A DNA stretch of 64,000 nucleotides, taken from contig CAVVWN010000007.1 of assembly GCA_963752045.1 (NCBI GenBank), forward strand, positions 248,001 to 312,000, read 5' to 3'. Below, in pieces: positions 36,133 to 44,261 of this stretch; the first letter of the stretch is position 1, and each line of letters opens with the position of its first letter. Under the pieces are notes generated by a model. That model did no database searches. It was given only the letters and a program-made list of their open reading frames with translations, and was not told the DNA's origin. The position numbers and the translations under genes were made by a program. The stretch is from DATKDF01 sp963752045. GTDB taxonomy: Bacteria; Acidobacteriota; Vicinamibacteria; Vicinamibacterales; SCN-69-37.

Positions 36133-36993
36133 CTACTTCACCACGACCACGTCGATCGGCTGGTCGATGCGGATCCGCAGAATCGTGCCAACCGGCAGGT
36201 CGACGTTCGAGCCGTCGGTCGCGGCGATCGTACCGCCCCCGCCGATGAGGATGCCGGCCAGCGCGCCCGACGTGCCGCCCAGAATGCCGCCGATGATCGC
36301 GCCAACGGCGGCGCCGGCGCCGATGCGCGTGGCGTCGCCGGCCACCTTGCCGTCGAGCGCCTTCTGCACCGACGCCCGCAGCCGCAGCGTCGTGTTGTCG
36401 ATTCGCAGCTCGTCGAACGACAACGTGAGGCTGCCGACACGATCGAGGCGGCCGGCGGCGCGGACGGAGCTCACGAAGCCGCGCACGCCGGACCCGGCGG
36501 GAATCACCACGTCGCGGCCCATCGTGAAGTCGAGGATGGTCGCCGCCTCGAACCGGTCCTCGATCTTGGCCGTGCCGGAGTTGAGGGAGGTCTGCAGCCG
36601 GACGTCGATCTCCGTCCCGGCCGGCACGGTCCAGACCCGCGAGGCCGGCTCGTCGAGCACCGGAGTGGCGCTGACCCGCTCGCCTCTCGCCCGCACGCGG
36701 AGTGTCTCGAGACGGTCGCGGAGGTCGGCGTACTCGTCGCGCGTCACGGCGCCCTCGCGCCGCAGCTTGACCTTCAGGTACGTGACTTCTTCGCGAAGCG
36801 TGGCCAGCGACTTCTCCACCTCGGCGGAGAGCGTCGGGTCGCTCGTGCGCAAGGCGGCAATCTGCTTGTCGACCTCCTGAGCCGTCGCCTCGAGGCGGGC
36901 CAGGTCGGATTCGGTCACCGCGGCCTGCGCCCAGGCCGCCGCAGGAGCCGACAGACACGCCAACGCCAGGACGAACAGTCGAATCGCACGCAT
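36133..36993 (-). CDS. Exported glycine-zipper protein with coiled coil
   Basis: Protein of 286 aa with a signal peptide (LFVLALACLSAPAAAWAQ). Residues ~30-100 are a heptad-like charged coiled coil (EATAQEVDKQIAALRTSD, LREEVTYLKVKLRREGAV). A beta-rich middle (VWTVPAGTEIDVRLQTSLNS) is followed by a glycine-zipper membrane-inserting stretch near the end (GAGAAVGAIIGGILGG, ALAGILIGGGG). I do not recognise the precise family. The start MRAIRLF was chosen because GGGAG lies six bases before it. It is upstream of, and on the same strand as, the dipeptidase. Confidence 0.75.
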   Translation of the reverse strand: MRAIRLFVLALACLSAPAAAWAQAAVTESDLARLEATAQEVDKQIAALRTSDPTLSAEVEKSLATLREEVTYLKVKLRREGAVTRDEYADLRDRLETLRVRARGERVSATPVLDEPASRVWTVPAGTEIDVRLQTSLNSGTAKIEDRFEAATILDFTMGRDVVIPAGSGVRGFVSSVRAAGRLDRVGSLTLSFDELRIDNTTLRLRASVQKALDGKVAGDATRIGAGAAVGAIIGGILGGTSGALAGILIGGGGTIAATDGSNVDLPVGTILRIRIDQPIDVVVVK

Positions 36994-37138
36994 GAGCATC
37001 TCCCACCGATGGGCGGCCAACCCCGCGCAGGCCGCTCCTTCTTCAGACGGCCGGCACCGCCCGAAGGCCGTCGGGAGATCGTGCCACGGCCGGGCCCCGT
37101 GTACAACCGCGCGGCTGAAGGCCGCCCCGGCTCCGGAC

Positions 37139-37144
37139 TAGAAT
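37139..37144 (+). promoter_or_regulatory. Candidate -10 element of ispG
   Basis: TAGAAT with nine bases before the ispG ATG. A CTGAAG stretch about 18 bases upstream is a possible weak -35. Transcription would begin only a few bases before the start codon. Confidence 0.4.
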
Positions 37145-37153
37145 CGAAGGGAC

Positions 37154-38401
37154 ATGACCAGTCCCGTTCGCGTGCACAAGACGCTTCCGGTCCGCGTTGG
37201 CTCGGTCCAGGTGGGCGGTGGCGCGCCCGTCGTCGTGCAGAGCATGACCATGACCGACACGACCGATGCCGCCGCCACGGCCCGGCAGTGCGTCCAGCTC
37301 GCCGAGGCGGGCTCGGAAATGGTCCGGGTGACCGTCAACACGCCGGAGGCGGCCGCGGCCGTGCCGGAAATCAAGCAGCGCATGCTCGACGCCGGGTGCG
37401 CCGCCCCACTCATCGGCGACTTCCACTACAACGGACACCTGCTCCTCGCGCGGTTCCCGGCCGCTGCCGCCGCGCTTGACAAGTACCGGATCAATCCTGG
37501 CAACGTCGGCACCGGCAAGCGACGCGACGAGCAGTTCGCGACGATCTGCCGAGTCGCCGTCGAGCACGGCAAACCCATTCGCATCGGCGTCAACGGGGGC
37601 TCCCTCAATCAGGAGCTCGTGATGACGCGGATGCAGGAAAACACCGACCGGAACCTCGGCCTGACGTCGGAGGAAATCCTGAACGAGTGCATGGTCGTCT
37701 CGGCGCTCCAGTCCACCGAGCTCGCGCTCGAGTCGGGCCTCGGCCGAGACCAGATCATCATCTCGTGCAAGGTCTCGAGGCCACGCGATCTCATCGCCGT
37801 GTACCGCACCCTCGCGAAGCGAACCACCCAGCCGCTGCACCTCGGCCTGACCGAAGCGGGCATGGGCGTCAAGGGCGTGACCTGGTCGGCGGCGGCGCTG
37901 GCCATCCTGCTGAACGAGGGCATCGGCGACACTATCCGCGTCTCGCTCACACCCAGGCCGGGCGGCGATCGTCGCGAGGAGGTGTACGCGGCCTGTGAAA
38001 TCCTGCAGGCGCTCGGATTGCGGTCGTTCTCGCCGGCCATCACGGCGTGCCCGGGATGCGGGCGAACGACGTCGACGACCTTCCAGGAGCTGGCCGAACG
38101 GATCCAGGGCTACGTGCGGGAGCAGATGCCAGTGTGGAAGCTCCGCCACCCCGGCGTGGAAACGATGTCGGTTGCCGTAATGGGGTGCGTCGTCAACGGT
38201 CCGGGCGAATCGAAGGCGGCCAACATCGGCATTTCACTGCCGGGAACGGGCGAAGCGCCCCACTGCCCCGTCTACATCGACGGAGAGCACGTGACGACGC
38301 TCCGCGGGACATACGACGAACTGGCGTCGGCGTTCCAGAAGCTCGTCGACGATTACGTGGCGCGGATGTACCCTCCTACTGGACCTTGCGAATCGTCTTG
38401 A
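37154..38401 (+). CDS. ispG: 4-hydroxy-3-methylbut-2-enyl diphosphate synthase
   Basis: Iron-sulfur reductase of the MEP isoprenoid pathway, converting MEcPP to HMBPP; 415 aa. VGGGAPVVVQSMTMTDTTDA is the family start, followed by LIGDFHYNGHLLL and RINPGNVGTGKRRDEQF. The 4Fe-4S ligands are Cys in ITACPGCGRTTSTTF and in VMGCVVNGPGES, with the nearby conserved Glu. GITEAG-type wording appears as HLGLTEAGMGVKG. The 3' end overlaps the convergent VWFA-related gene by 26 bases. It is monocistronic. Confidence 0.97.
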   Translation: MTSPVRVHKTLPVRVGSVQVGGGAPVVVQSMTMTDTTDAAATARQCVQLAEAGSEMVRVTVNTPEAAAAVPEIKQRMLDAGCAAPLIGDFHYNGHLLLARFPAAAAALDKYRINPGNVGTGKRRDEQFATICRVAVEHGKPIRIGVNGGSLNQELVMTRMQENTDRNLGLTSEEILNECMVVSALQSTELALESGLGRDQIIISCKVSRPRDLIAVYRTLAKRTTQPLHLGLTEAGMGVKGVTWSAAALAILLNEGIGDTIRVSLTPRPGGDRREEVYAACEILQALGLRSFSPAITACPGCGRTTSTTFQELAERIQGYVREQMPVWKLRHPGVETMSVAVMGCVVNGPGESKAANIGISLPGTGEAPHCPVYIDGEHVTTLRGTYDELASAFQKLVDDYVARMYPPTGPCESS

Positions 38402-40142
38402 TCAGCTTCACCTGTGGGTCGTTCCCCAGCGTGAGGATGGCGACGTAGTCGCCGGGTTCGAGATCGGCCATCGGGTACTGGGCCGTGATGCGGAAGAAGC
38501 CTTCTCCTCCGGGAGCGGCCTGAAGCTGCGGGTTCTGCAGCACGGGACCGTCCGGCGTCTTGGCCAGCTCGGCTTTGGCGAAGAACCCGGCCGGCGGCTG
38601 GCCGTACAGCTCGAACAGCACCATGGCGGTTTCATCGCCGCGGTATTCGAGAGCCGGCATCAGCTGCCCGGTCGCGGTCGAGAACGTCCAGGCCTCCGAG
38701 ACCTGCACGGTATCGGCCTGGTGCAGAGTCACGTTGAGGCTGAAGTCTGCCGCGCCGGCCCGGCCTGCCGAGTCAGTTGTGGCCATCCGCAGGCGGTACT
38801 CTCCCGGGTCGGCCAGAAGGGCCGCAAACACCATCGGTGCCTTGAGCTCCTGCGGCTGCGCGGTCCACTGGGCCACGAGCCGGCCGTCGGCGCTGACAAG
38901 ACCGGCCGAAGCAGCCGTCAACTCGACCGTCTCCAGCGGCTCGAGCATGGCAATCACCCGAAGTTTGCTGTCGCCAGGCTGGTTGCGCGAGGCATAACCG
39001 CCCACGCGAACCGGTAGCGCCGGGAACTGCGCCTCGGTGCGCAACATGTCGCGGGGCGTCGGCGTGCTCGCCTCACCAGCCGCCGCGGGTTGTCCGAGCA
39101 CGAGCGAAGCCTGGTGCATGATCCGCGTGTTCGGCCTGTTGACGGTAACCTCGAGCCGGTGCGGCTGGCCGTTGCGCTCGACGTCCTCGAGTCCGACCGT
39201 CGCCACATAGTAGGCCGACGTCTCGGTGGCAATGCCTTCGAGCACGGCCTGTCCGGAGCTGCCGATGCGGTACCGGCGGCTGCCGGTGACGCCAGCCAGG
39301 TTCTCGAGACCCTCGTCGCCGGGCAGCGGTGAGGTCAGGCCCTCGGGCTGCATTACGTAGGTGAAGGCACGGGCCGTCGAAGCCGCCGTCGCGAGGTCTT
39401 GGAAGCTGTCGGGCCTCAGCTCGCAGGCGCTCGATCGCGTCTGGGAACCAATCGGAGCCGACGCGGTCGTCGGGGCGGCAAGACCCGCCGAGAAGAACAG
39501 GACGTAGGTCGGCGCGTTGCGGCCGGCCAGGCCTTCGAAGAGCGCGCGCATCTCGTTGAGCACGTCGCGCGTGTCGCACGTGAAGTCTTCCTGGGACGCC
39601 ATCGGCGCCGCCCGGCCGACGACCTTTTCCAACCCGGCCGAGAACTGCGCGCGGTCGGTCGTCGGCGTGATCGAAATCGCCCCCTTGGGTGTCGTCGCCA
39701 GACCCACCTGATCGTTTGGACCGAGCGTCGACACGAAGTGACTGATGGCGGCCTTGACGTCACCTTCCTGGCCGGCGCGAATCGATCCGTCGTTGAAGAC
39801 GATCATCACGTTGCGCTGCCCCTCGGGCACCAGGTTCGTTCCGAAGGGTGGCGGCACGCCGGGCGCCGCGACGGCACCCTCACCCATCTTCACGTACCGC
39901 ACGGCCTGGACGACCCGCTGGCGGCCGTCGACAGTGACCTGGACTTCTTCGGCCTTGACGTCGGCCACGGGCTGACCGTCGGCCGCGAGCACGCGAAAGT
40001 CGACGAGCACGGCACCGGAGGGAACGCCACCGATCGTGCGCTGGGCGGCAAGTGGTGCCGCCAGTAGAAGTGCCGCCACACCACAGGCGGCGGAGGCTGA
40101 CAGAACTGAAATCACGATGCGGGAGCCTGAATTCCTACTCAT
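38376..40142 (-). CDS. Exported VWFA-related domain protein (second copy)
   Basis: Protein of 588 aa with signal peptide (IVISVLSASAACGVAALLLA, ending PLAAQ). It has the same architecture as the other VWFA-related protein of the window: GAVLVDFRVLAADGQPVAD and KAEEVQVTVDGRQRVVQAV, then a von Willebrand A-like section RNVMIVFNDGSIRAGQEGD in which Asp-Gly-Ser replaces the full DxSxS metal site. The remaining ~250 residues contain beta-sandwich modules with no clear enzymatic motif. I chose the ATG MSRNSGSR, since the 60 codons before it lack coding character. Partner unknown. Confidence 0.8.
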   Translation of the reverse strand: MSRNSGSRIVISVLSASAACGVAALLLAAPLAAQRTIGGVPSGAVLVDFRVLAADGQPVADVKAEEVQVTVDGRQRVVQAVRYVKMGEGAVAAPGVPPPFGTNLVPEGQRNVMIVFNDGSIRAGQEGDVKAAISHFVSTLGPNDQVGLATTPKGAISITPTTDRAQFSAGLEKVVGRAAPMASQEDFTCDTRDVLNEMRALFEGLAGRNAPTYVLFFSAGLAAPTTASAPIGSQTRSSACELRPDSFQDLATAASTARAFTYVMQPEGLTSPLPGDEGLENLAGVTGSRRYRIGSSGQAVLEGIATETSAYYVATVGLEDVERNGQPHRLEVTVNRPNTRIMHQASLVLGQPAAAGEASTPTPRDMLRTEAQFPALPVRVGGYASRNQPGDSKLRVIAMLEPLETVELTAASAGLVSADGRLVAQWTAQPQELKAPMVFAALLADPGEYRLRMATTDSAGRAGAADFSLNVTLHQADTVQVSEAWTFSTATGQLMPALEYRGDETAMVLFELYGQPPAGFFAKAELAKTPDGPVLQNPQLQAAPGGEGFFRITAQYPMADLEPGDYVAILTLGNDPQVKLIKTIRKVQ

Positions 40143-40270
40143 GGGCAAAGCATAGATCGGAGGTGCCCCTCTTGGCACGGAAAGTTGCCTGCCCCTGCGG
40201 CCAGTACTGTTTCTGATCTCACAAATTTCGATCTCGCAGCCACTCGTCGATTGCAGAACCTGCAATTGCG

Positions 40271-40295
40271 GCCCCAAATAACCGCGTTTTGGGGC
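40271..40295 (+). promoter_or_regulatory. Inverted repeat upstream of the fulvocin-like gene
   Basis: GCCCCAAA and TTTGGGGC arms separated by nine bases, just upstream of a sigma-54-like element. It could be an activator or repressor site, or an RNA hairpin from upstream transcription. Confidence 0.35.
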
Positions 40296-40305
40296 GAACC
40301 CAGCT

Positions 40306-40320
40306 CGGCCTGGCTCTTGC
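40306..40320 (+). promoter_or_regulatory. Weak candidate sigma-54 promoter of the fulvocin-like gene
   Basis: CGGCCTGGCTCTTGC followed by A has the GG/GC spacing of 10 bases and a full TTGCA -12 element, but the -24 half matches only GGC and G. The predicted start is near 40332, leaving a leader of about 47 bases before the gene. Confidence 0.25.
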
Positions 40321-40378
40321 ACTATCCCGGCCGGCCGGGTCCATTTGCCGGCCCCAATCTGCCGAGGAGGAGAGCAGG

Positions 40379-41107
40379 ATGACTCCTGTAACGCGTCGCC
40401 GACTCACGCTCTGCCTGGTCGTTGCGGCCTTGACGCTGCCCATCGAGGCGGTGCTCTTGCCCGTCGCCTGGAATCCAGACCCGAATGCCGCCGCCGCTCG
40501 CTGGGTGGACGGCATGGAGCCAGCCCAACTGCGGTTGGCCGCCTACGAGATCGACCGCTACCCGGCGCACTATCGCCGCGCGATGCTGTCTGCGCTCACG
40601 CCCGACGATCGGGCAACCGCCTGGCAGGCGCAGTTCGACCGGTACGTCAGCGCTCACCCTGGCCTTTCGGCCGAACAACTGTCGGTCGTCCAGGACGCCC
40701 GCGCGTTGCTGACCGCGGATGCGTTCACGCCGCCGCTCAGCCCGGACCTGCGTGACCGCATCGACGCCACCTTCAAGCGGGCGACCGACGTGCTGGGTGA
40801 CGAAGGCGCGAAGGAACTGTTCGTCACGCTCGGACCGGCAGATCCGGGCGCCGCCAATGCGCTGCCCCTCCGGCAGCGCCTGGCCGACTCGGTGCGGTCC
40901 TGGCGGGTTGCCTCGGCACGTCGAACCGACTGCAACTGCAACGTCGAGATTGACACGTGCGATATCGGACCCGACCCGTGGCTGGCCTGCTCGGAGCTCT
41001 ACACGTGCGAGTTCGACCTGTCGTGGCCCATGTGCGGCCCCCTGTGGTCGTGGGCCTGCACCGGTTGGTGCAAGATCATCGAATGGCCTGAAATGGGCGG
41101 TGAGTAG
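40379..41107 (+). CDS. Fulvocin C-like bacteriocin precursor (cysteine-rich C-terminus)
   Basis: Protein of 242 aa. A signal-like hydrophobic segment (LTLCLVVAALTLPIEAVLLP) precedes a helical leader region with family wording YPAHYRRAMLSALTPDDRA and LSAEQLSVVQDARALL, seen in proteins annotated as bacteriocin fulvocin C-related. The last ~47 residues (about 184-231) contain eight cysteines: CNC, then single Cys at TC, AC, TC, MCG, AC and WC. Fulvocin C of Myxococcus fulvus is a ~45-residue peptide with eight cysteines in four disulfides, which fits. Cleavage would fall near SARRTDC. GAGGAGG lies eight bases before the ATG. The thioredoxin-like gene follows with a one-base overlap (TAGTG). Confidence 0.72.
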   Translation: MTPVTRRRLTLCLVVAALTLPIEAVLLPVAWNPDPNAAAARWVDGMEPAQLRLAAYEIDRYPAHYRRAMLSALTPDDRATAWQAQFDRYVSAHPGLSAEQLSVVQDARALLTADAFTPPLSPDLRDRIDATFKRATDVLGDEGAKELFVTLGPADPGAANALPLRQRLADSVRSWRVASARRTDCNCNVEIDTCDIGPDPWLACSELYTCEFDLSWPMCGPLWSWACTGWCKIIEWPEMGGE

Positions 41108-41652
41108 TGGCCACCGAGAGCAGCGACGTCAAGGGGCTCGCTGACAAGCTGACCACCTGGACGAACGTCGTCCTGCTGGTCGTCCTCGGGGTGACCGTCG
41201 GCCTTGTCCTCTACCCCACGCTCGCGGGCGCGGTCGCGCCGCCGTCTCCACGGCCAGCGGCCTACGCTGTTGGCAGCACGATCGACACACCCGCCGACTG
41301 GCACGCCAAATCGGCGCACACGCTCATCCTGTTCGCCCAGGCAAGTTGCGGCGCCTGCCAGCGCGCGCAGCCGTTCCTCAAGCAGCTCATCGAGGATTTG
41401 GGCGATCAAGTGCCGGTCGTCCTCGTCAGCCCCGGCCCCGACCGTGCCACCGAGGTCCGCTACGGCATGAGCCTCGGCCTCAACGCCAGGATGGTGCAGG
41501 ACGCTCCAGCCGGTATCCGGGCACGGGTCACGCCGACGCTCGTCCTCGTCGACCGCGCCGGCACCGTCGTGCACGCGTGGGAAGGTCTGCCGCCGGATCG
41601 TCAGCAGGCGATCCTGCAGTCCGTTCAGTCGGCAATCGCGCCGCCGAGCTAG
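41107..41652 (+). CDS. Membrane-anchored thioredoxin-like protein
   Basis: Protein of 181 aa, with one N-terminal membrane segment (TNVVLLVVLGVTVGLVLYPT) and a periplasmic thioredoxin-fold domain. LILFAQASCGACQRAQPF holds a CGAC redox pair in place of the canonical CGPC, and VTPTLVLVDRAG supplies the cis-Pro loop. The GTG start overlaps the stop of the Cys-rich precursor gene, so the two are co-translated. The context suggests oxidative folding or disulfide rearrangement of the eight-cysteine peptide. That role is an inference from the neighbour. Confidence 0.82.
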   Translation: MATESSDVKGLADKLTTWTNVVLLVVLGVTVGLVLYPTLAGAVAPPSPRPAAYAVGSTIDTPADWHAKSAHTLILFAQASCGACQRAQPFLKQLIEDLGDQVPVVLVSPGPDRATEVRYGMSLGLNARMVQDAPAGIRARVTPTLVLVDRAGTVVHAWEGLPPDRQQAILQSVQSAIAPPS

Positions 41653-41686
41653 CGCCGTTCCCGTTTCGGTGTAGCCGGCCGGAAAC

Positions 41687-41840
41687 GGCTCAAGCGGTTT
41701 GCAGGAAGCGCCTACCGAGAAGGTGGGGGAGATTTGCACAGGAGGGGGACGGGTCTCGCTTGCGCGAGCAAGACCCGTCCCCCTCCTGTGCAAATCTCCC
41801 CCACCCGTGCCGCTACAGAGAACCGCAAACCGCTATAGCC
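41687..41840. repeat. Long imperfect palindrome with perfect 35-bp arms
   Basis: The arms 41722-41756 and 41771-41805 are perfect reverse complements, separated by 14 bases that themselves can pair as GCT/AGC. Outer arms AGCGGTTTGC (41693-41702) and GCAAACCGCT (41825-41834), plus GGCT/AGCC beyond, extend the symmetry to the full 154 bases. It lies between convergent genes. It may be a REP-like mobile palindrome or a bidirectional terminator. No transposase lies in the window. Confidence 0.9.
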
Positions 41841-43198
41841 TACGACGCGGCGGCTGCCGAGCCGCGGCCGCCGCGTCCGTCAAACCGCCTCGAGTGCCGG
41901 TGCCAGACCACGAGCAGCGCCAGGCCAATCATGATCAACCCGACCGAAAGACCAACCCACAGGCCGTAGACGCCCCACGCCAAACCGAACGCCAGGTGGT
42001 AACCCACCGGCAAGCCGAAGAACCAGTGACCGGCGAGGTTCCACAGCATCGGCAGGCGTGTTTCCCCGAGACCACGCAGCGCCCCCGTTGTCACGGCCTG
42101 CAGCCCGTCGCACAACTGAAACACCGCGGCCACGAGAAGCAGCGAGGCCCCGACGTCGATCACGGACGAATCGACGGTGAAGATCCCGACGAGAAAACGC
42201 GGTGCCGTGCTGAACAGGACCGCCGACCCCGCCATGACGAGCGTGGCGAGACCGATCGCCACCCAGCCGGCAAGCCGCACGCCGCGCGGATCGCGGCGGC
42301 CGACGGCCTGGCCGACGCGCACGGCGGCAGCCGTGCCGATGCCGTACGGCACCATGAAGATGAAGCCGGCGATGTTGAGCACGATCTGGTGCGCCGCGGC
42401 AGCCGCCGGCGCGATACGCCCGGCGAGCACGGAAGCGGCAGCGAAGACGCCCACTTCGAGCAGGATCTGTCCCGCGGCGGGCAATCCCAGTCTCACGATT
42501 GCCCACATCCGCGGGATGTCCACCGCAAACGGCACGTCGTGCAGGCCCGACGGCCGCCGCCGCTCCCTGATGACGACAAGCGCGATCACGAACAGCGCCA
42601 GACCCAGCCGCGAGAACACGGTCGCGTATGCCGCGCCGACGACGCCGAGACGAGGAAACCCGTATCGGCCGTACACGAGCACCCAGTTGGCGGCCACGTT
42701 CACGACGTTTGCGAGCACGAGCGCGAACATGATCGGCCGCACGACGTTCATCGCCTGCAGGTAGCGCCGAAACACGAGATAGCCAAAGAGCGGCGCCACC
42801 GACCAGACGAGGTGGGTCATGTACGGCTGAATCTCGGCAAGCACCTCGGGATGAAACCGGAAAGCCGGCAGCAGCAGGACGAACCCGTACGCCACGGCCG
42901 TCAGCGCCACCGAGAGCGCAACGGCCAGCTGCACGCCGGCAAACAGCCACCGGTGGCACTCGTCGATCCGGCCCGCTCCGAAGCTCTGCGCCACGAACGT
43001 ATCGAGCGCGAGCAGCGTGCCGAAGCCCGGCATCATGATGGCCATGAAGAGAATCGAGCCGGCGCCCACCGCGCCGATGGCCGCGGGCCCGAGCGGACCC
43101 ACCATGATCGTGTCGACGATGCCCATGACGAGCCAGCCGATCTCGGCCAGCACGACCGGCCAGGCCAGGCTCCACATCGCACGGACTTCGTGACGCAC
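41840..43198 (-). CDS. MATE family multidrug efflux transporter
   Basis: Inner-membrane cation-coupled exporter of about 452 aa with twelve predicted membrane segments in two halves. WSLAWPVVLAEIGWLVMGIV and DTIMVGPLGPAAIGAVGAG form the usual first block. PGFGTLLALDTFVAQSFGAG and VPYGIGTAAAVRVGQAVGRR are the paired conserved loops. The GTG before RHEVRAMW is chosen over the internal ATG because it yields a short cytoplasmic N-terminus usual for MATE; the longer frame upstream overlaps the divergent gene. Substrate unknown; self-protection against the nearby bacteriocin-like product cannot be assumed. Confidence 0.92.
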   Translation of the reverse strand: MRHEVRAMWSLAWPVVLAEIGWLVMGIVDTIMVGPLGPAAIGAVGAGSILFMAIMMPGFGTLLALDTFVAQSFGAGRIDECHRWLFAGVQLAVALSVALTAVAYGFVLLLPAFRFHPEVLAEIQPYMTHLVWSVAPLFGYLVFRRYLQAMNVVRPIMFALVLANVVNVAANWVLVYGRYGFPRLGVVGAAYATVFSRLGLALFVIALVVIRERRRPSGLHDVPFAVDIPRMWAIVRLGLPAAGQILLEVGVFAAASVLAGRIAPAAAAAHQIVLNIAGFIFMVPYGIGTAAAVRVGQAVGRRDPRGVRLAGWVAIGLATLVMAGSAVLFSTAPRFLVGIFTVDSSVIDVGASLLLVAAVFQLCDGLQAVTTGALRGLGETRLPMLWNLAGHWFFGLPVGYHLAFGLAWGVYGLWVGLSVGLIMIGLALLVVWHRHSRRFDGRGGRGSAAAAS

Positions 43199-43228
43199 AG
43201 CCGGTAATCTTATCGGGGAGCCAGAGTG

Positions 43229-44251
43229 ATGTTCGAGGCCACGGAGCTGGAAGACGTTCGGCGGTTCTATTCGTCCCTCCGCGACGGTGAGCCTACGCCG
43301 TTGCGGAGGCTGGACGGCCTGGCATCGCGGCTCGGGCTGGGCGAACTGCTCGTGAAGGACGAATCGGACCGGTTCGGCCTGCCGGCCTTCAAGATCCTCG
43401 GCGCGCGGTACGCCGTGGCTCGCCTCCTCGAGCAGGGCCTCACCGGTGACCTGGCGTGCGCGACCTCCGGCAACCACGGCCGTGCCGTCGCGCGTGCGGC
43501 CAGGCTGGCCGGCCTCGGTGCGCACGTCTACGTGCCCCGCGGGACGATCAAGGCCCGCATCTCCGCCATCCGCGGTGAAGGCGCCGAAGTCGTGGAGCCC
43601 GAGGCCGACTACGACGACTGCGTCCGCCTGGTGGAGGGCGCCGCGGCGAAGAACGGCTGGACCGTCGTCTCCGACGTGGCCTGGGCGGGCTACGAGCAGG
43701 TGCCGCGGTGGATCATGGCTGGCTACACATGGATGCTCGAAGAGGCCGCGGGCACGTGGGGATCCCACCCGCCAGACGTCGTCGTGGTGCAGGCCGGCGT
43801 CGGATCGCTTGCAGGCGGAGTCGCCGGCTGGCTCGAAGCGACCTTCGGCAACGCCCGGCCCAGACTCGTCATCGTCGAACCGCAGGGTGCCGCGTGCGTC
43901 GCTCAGTCACTTCAGGCCGGCAGGCGCGTGAGCCTCGAACGGACGGAGCCAACATCGATGGCGGGACTCCGCTGCGCCGAAGTCAGCCCGCTCGCCTGGC
44001 CGGTGCTCTCGCGCACGGTGGACGCCACCGTGCCGATTTCCGACGAAGACACACAGCAGGCGATCGGTGTGCTCGGAAACCCGACGGCGGGCGACGAGCC
44101 GATCTCAGCGGGACCGTCAGGCGCGGCAGGCCTCGCCGGCCTGACGCGGCTCCTGCGGGACCCGGCGATGACCGAAGTCCGGCGGGCGCTCGACATCACG
44201 GACAGGACCCGTGTGCTCGTGATCAACACGGAAGGACCCACCGAGCGATGA
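43229..44251 (+). CDS. PLP-dependent lyase, diaminopropionate ammonia-lyase-like
   Basis: Fold type II PLP enzyme, 340 aa, related to 2,3-diaminopropionate ammonia-lyase (DpaL) and threonine dehydratases. The PLP lysine is in FGLPAFKILGARYAVA. LACATSGNHGRAVARAARL is the substrate loop. VSDVAWAGYEQVPRWIMAGY has the wording typical of DpaL. The glycine-rich phosphate loop is QAGVGSLAGGVAG. The usual DpaL length is about 400 aa, so this is a short version. GGGGAG lies eight bases before the chosen ATG; a GTG one codon earlier is also possible. The exact substrate is uncertain. Confidence 0.85.
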   Translation: MFEATELEDVRRFYSSLRDGEPTPLRRLDGLASRLGLGELLVKDESDRFGLPAFKILGARYAVARLLEQGLTGDLACATSGNHGRAVARAARLAGLGAHVYVPRGTIKARISAIRGEGAEVVEPEADYDDCVRLVEGAAAKNGWTVVSDVAWAGYEQVPRWIMAGYTWMLEEAAGTWGSHPPDVVVVQAGVGSLAGGVAGWLEATFGNARPRLVIVEPQGAACVAQSLQAGRRVSLERTEPTSMAGLRCAEVSPLAWPVLSRTVDATVPISDEDTQQAIGVLGNPTAGDEPISAGPSGAAGLAGLTRLLRDPAMTEVRRALDITDRTRVLVINTEGPTER

Positions 44252-44261
44252 GGCGTGGGCG

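Noticed and set aside
36092..37006. A longer start for the M19 dipeptidase
   Set aside because: It would run through the glycine-zipper protein gene out of frame. The shorter start has a proper signal peptide.
41840..43198. MATE transporter as dedicated immunity or exporter for the bacteriocin-like peptide
   Set aside because: MATE proteins export small cationic compounds, not peptides of this size, and the gene is on the opposite strand across a large palindrome.
41840..43768. A longer start for the MATE transporter, adding ~190 residues
   Set aside because: The extra sequence runs antisense through the well-supported PLP lyase gene and has no hydrophobic or family character.
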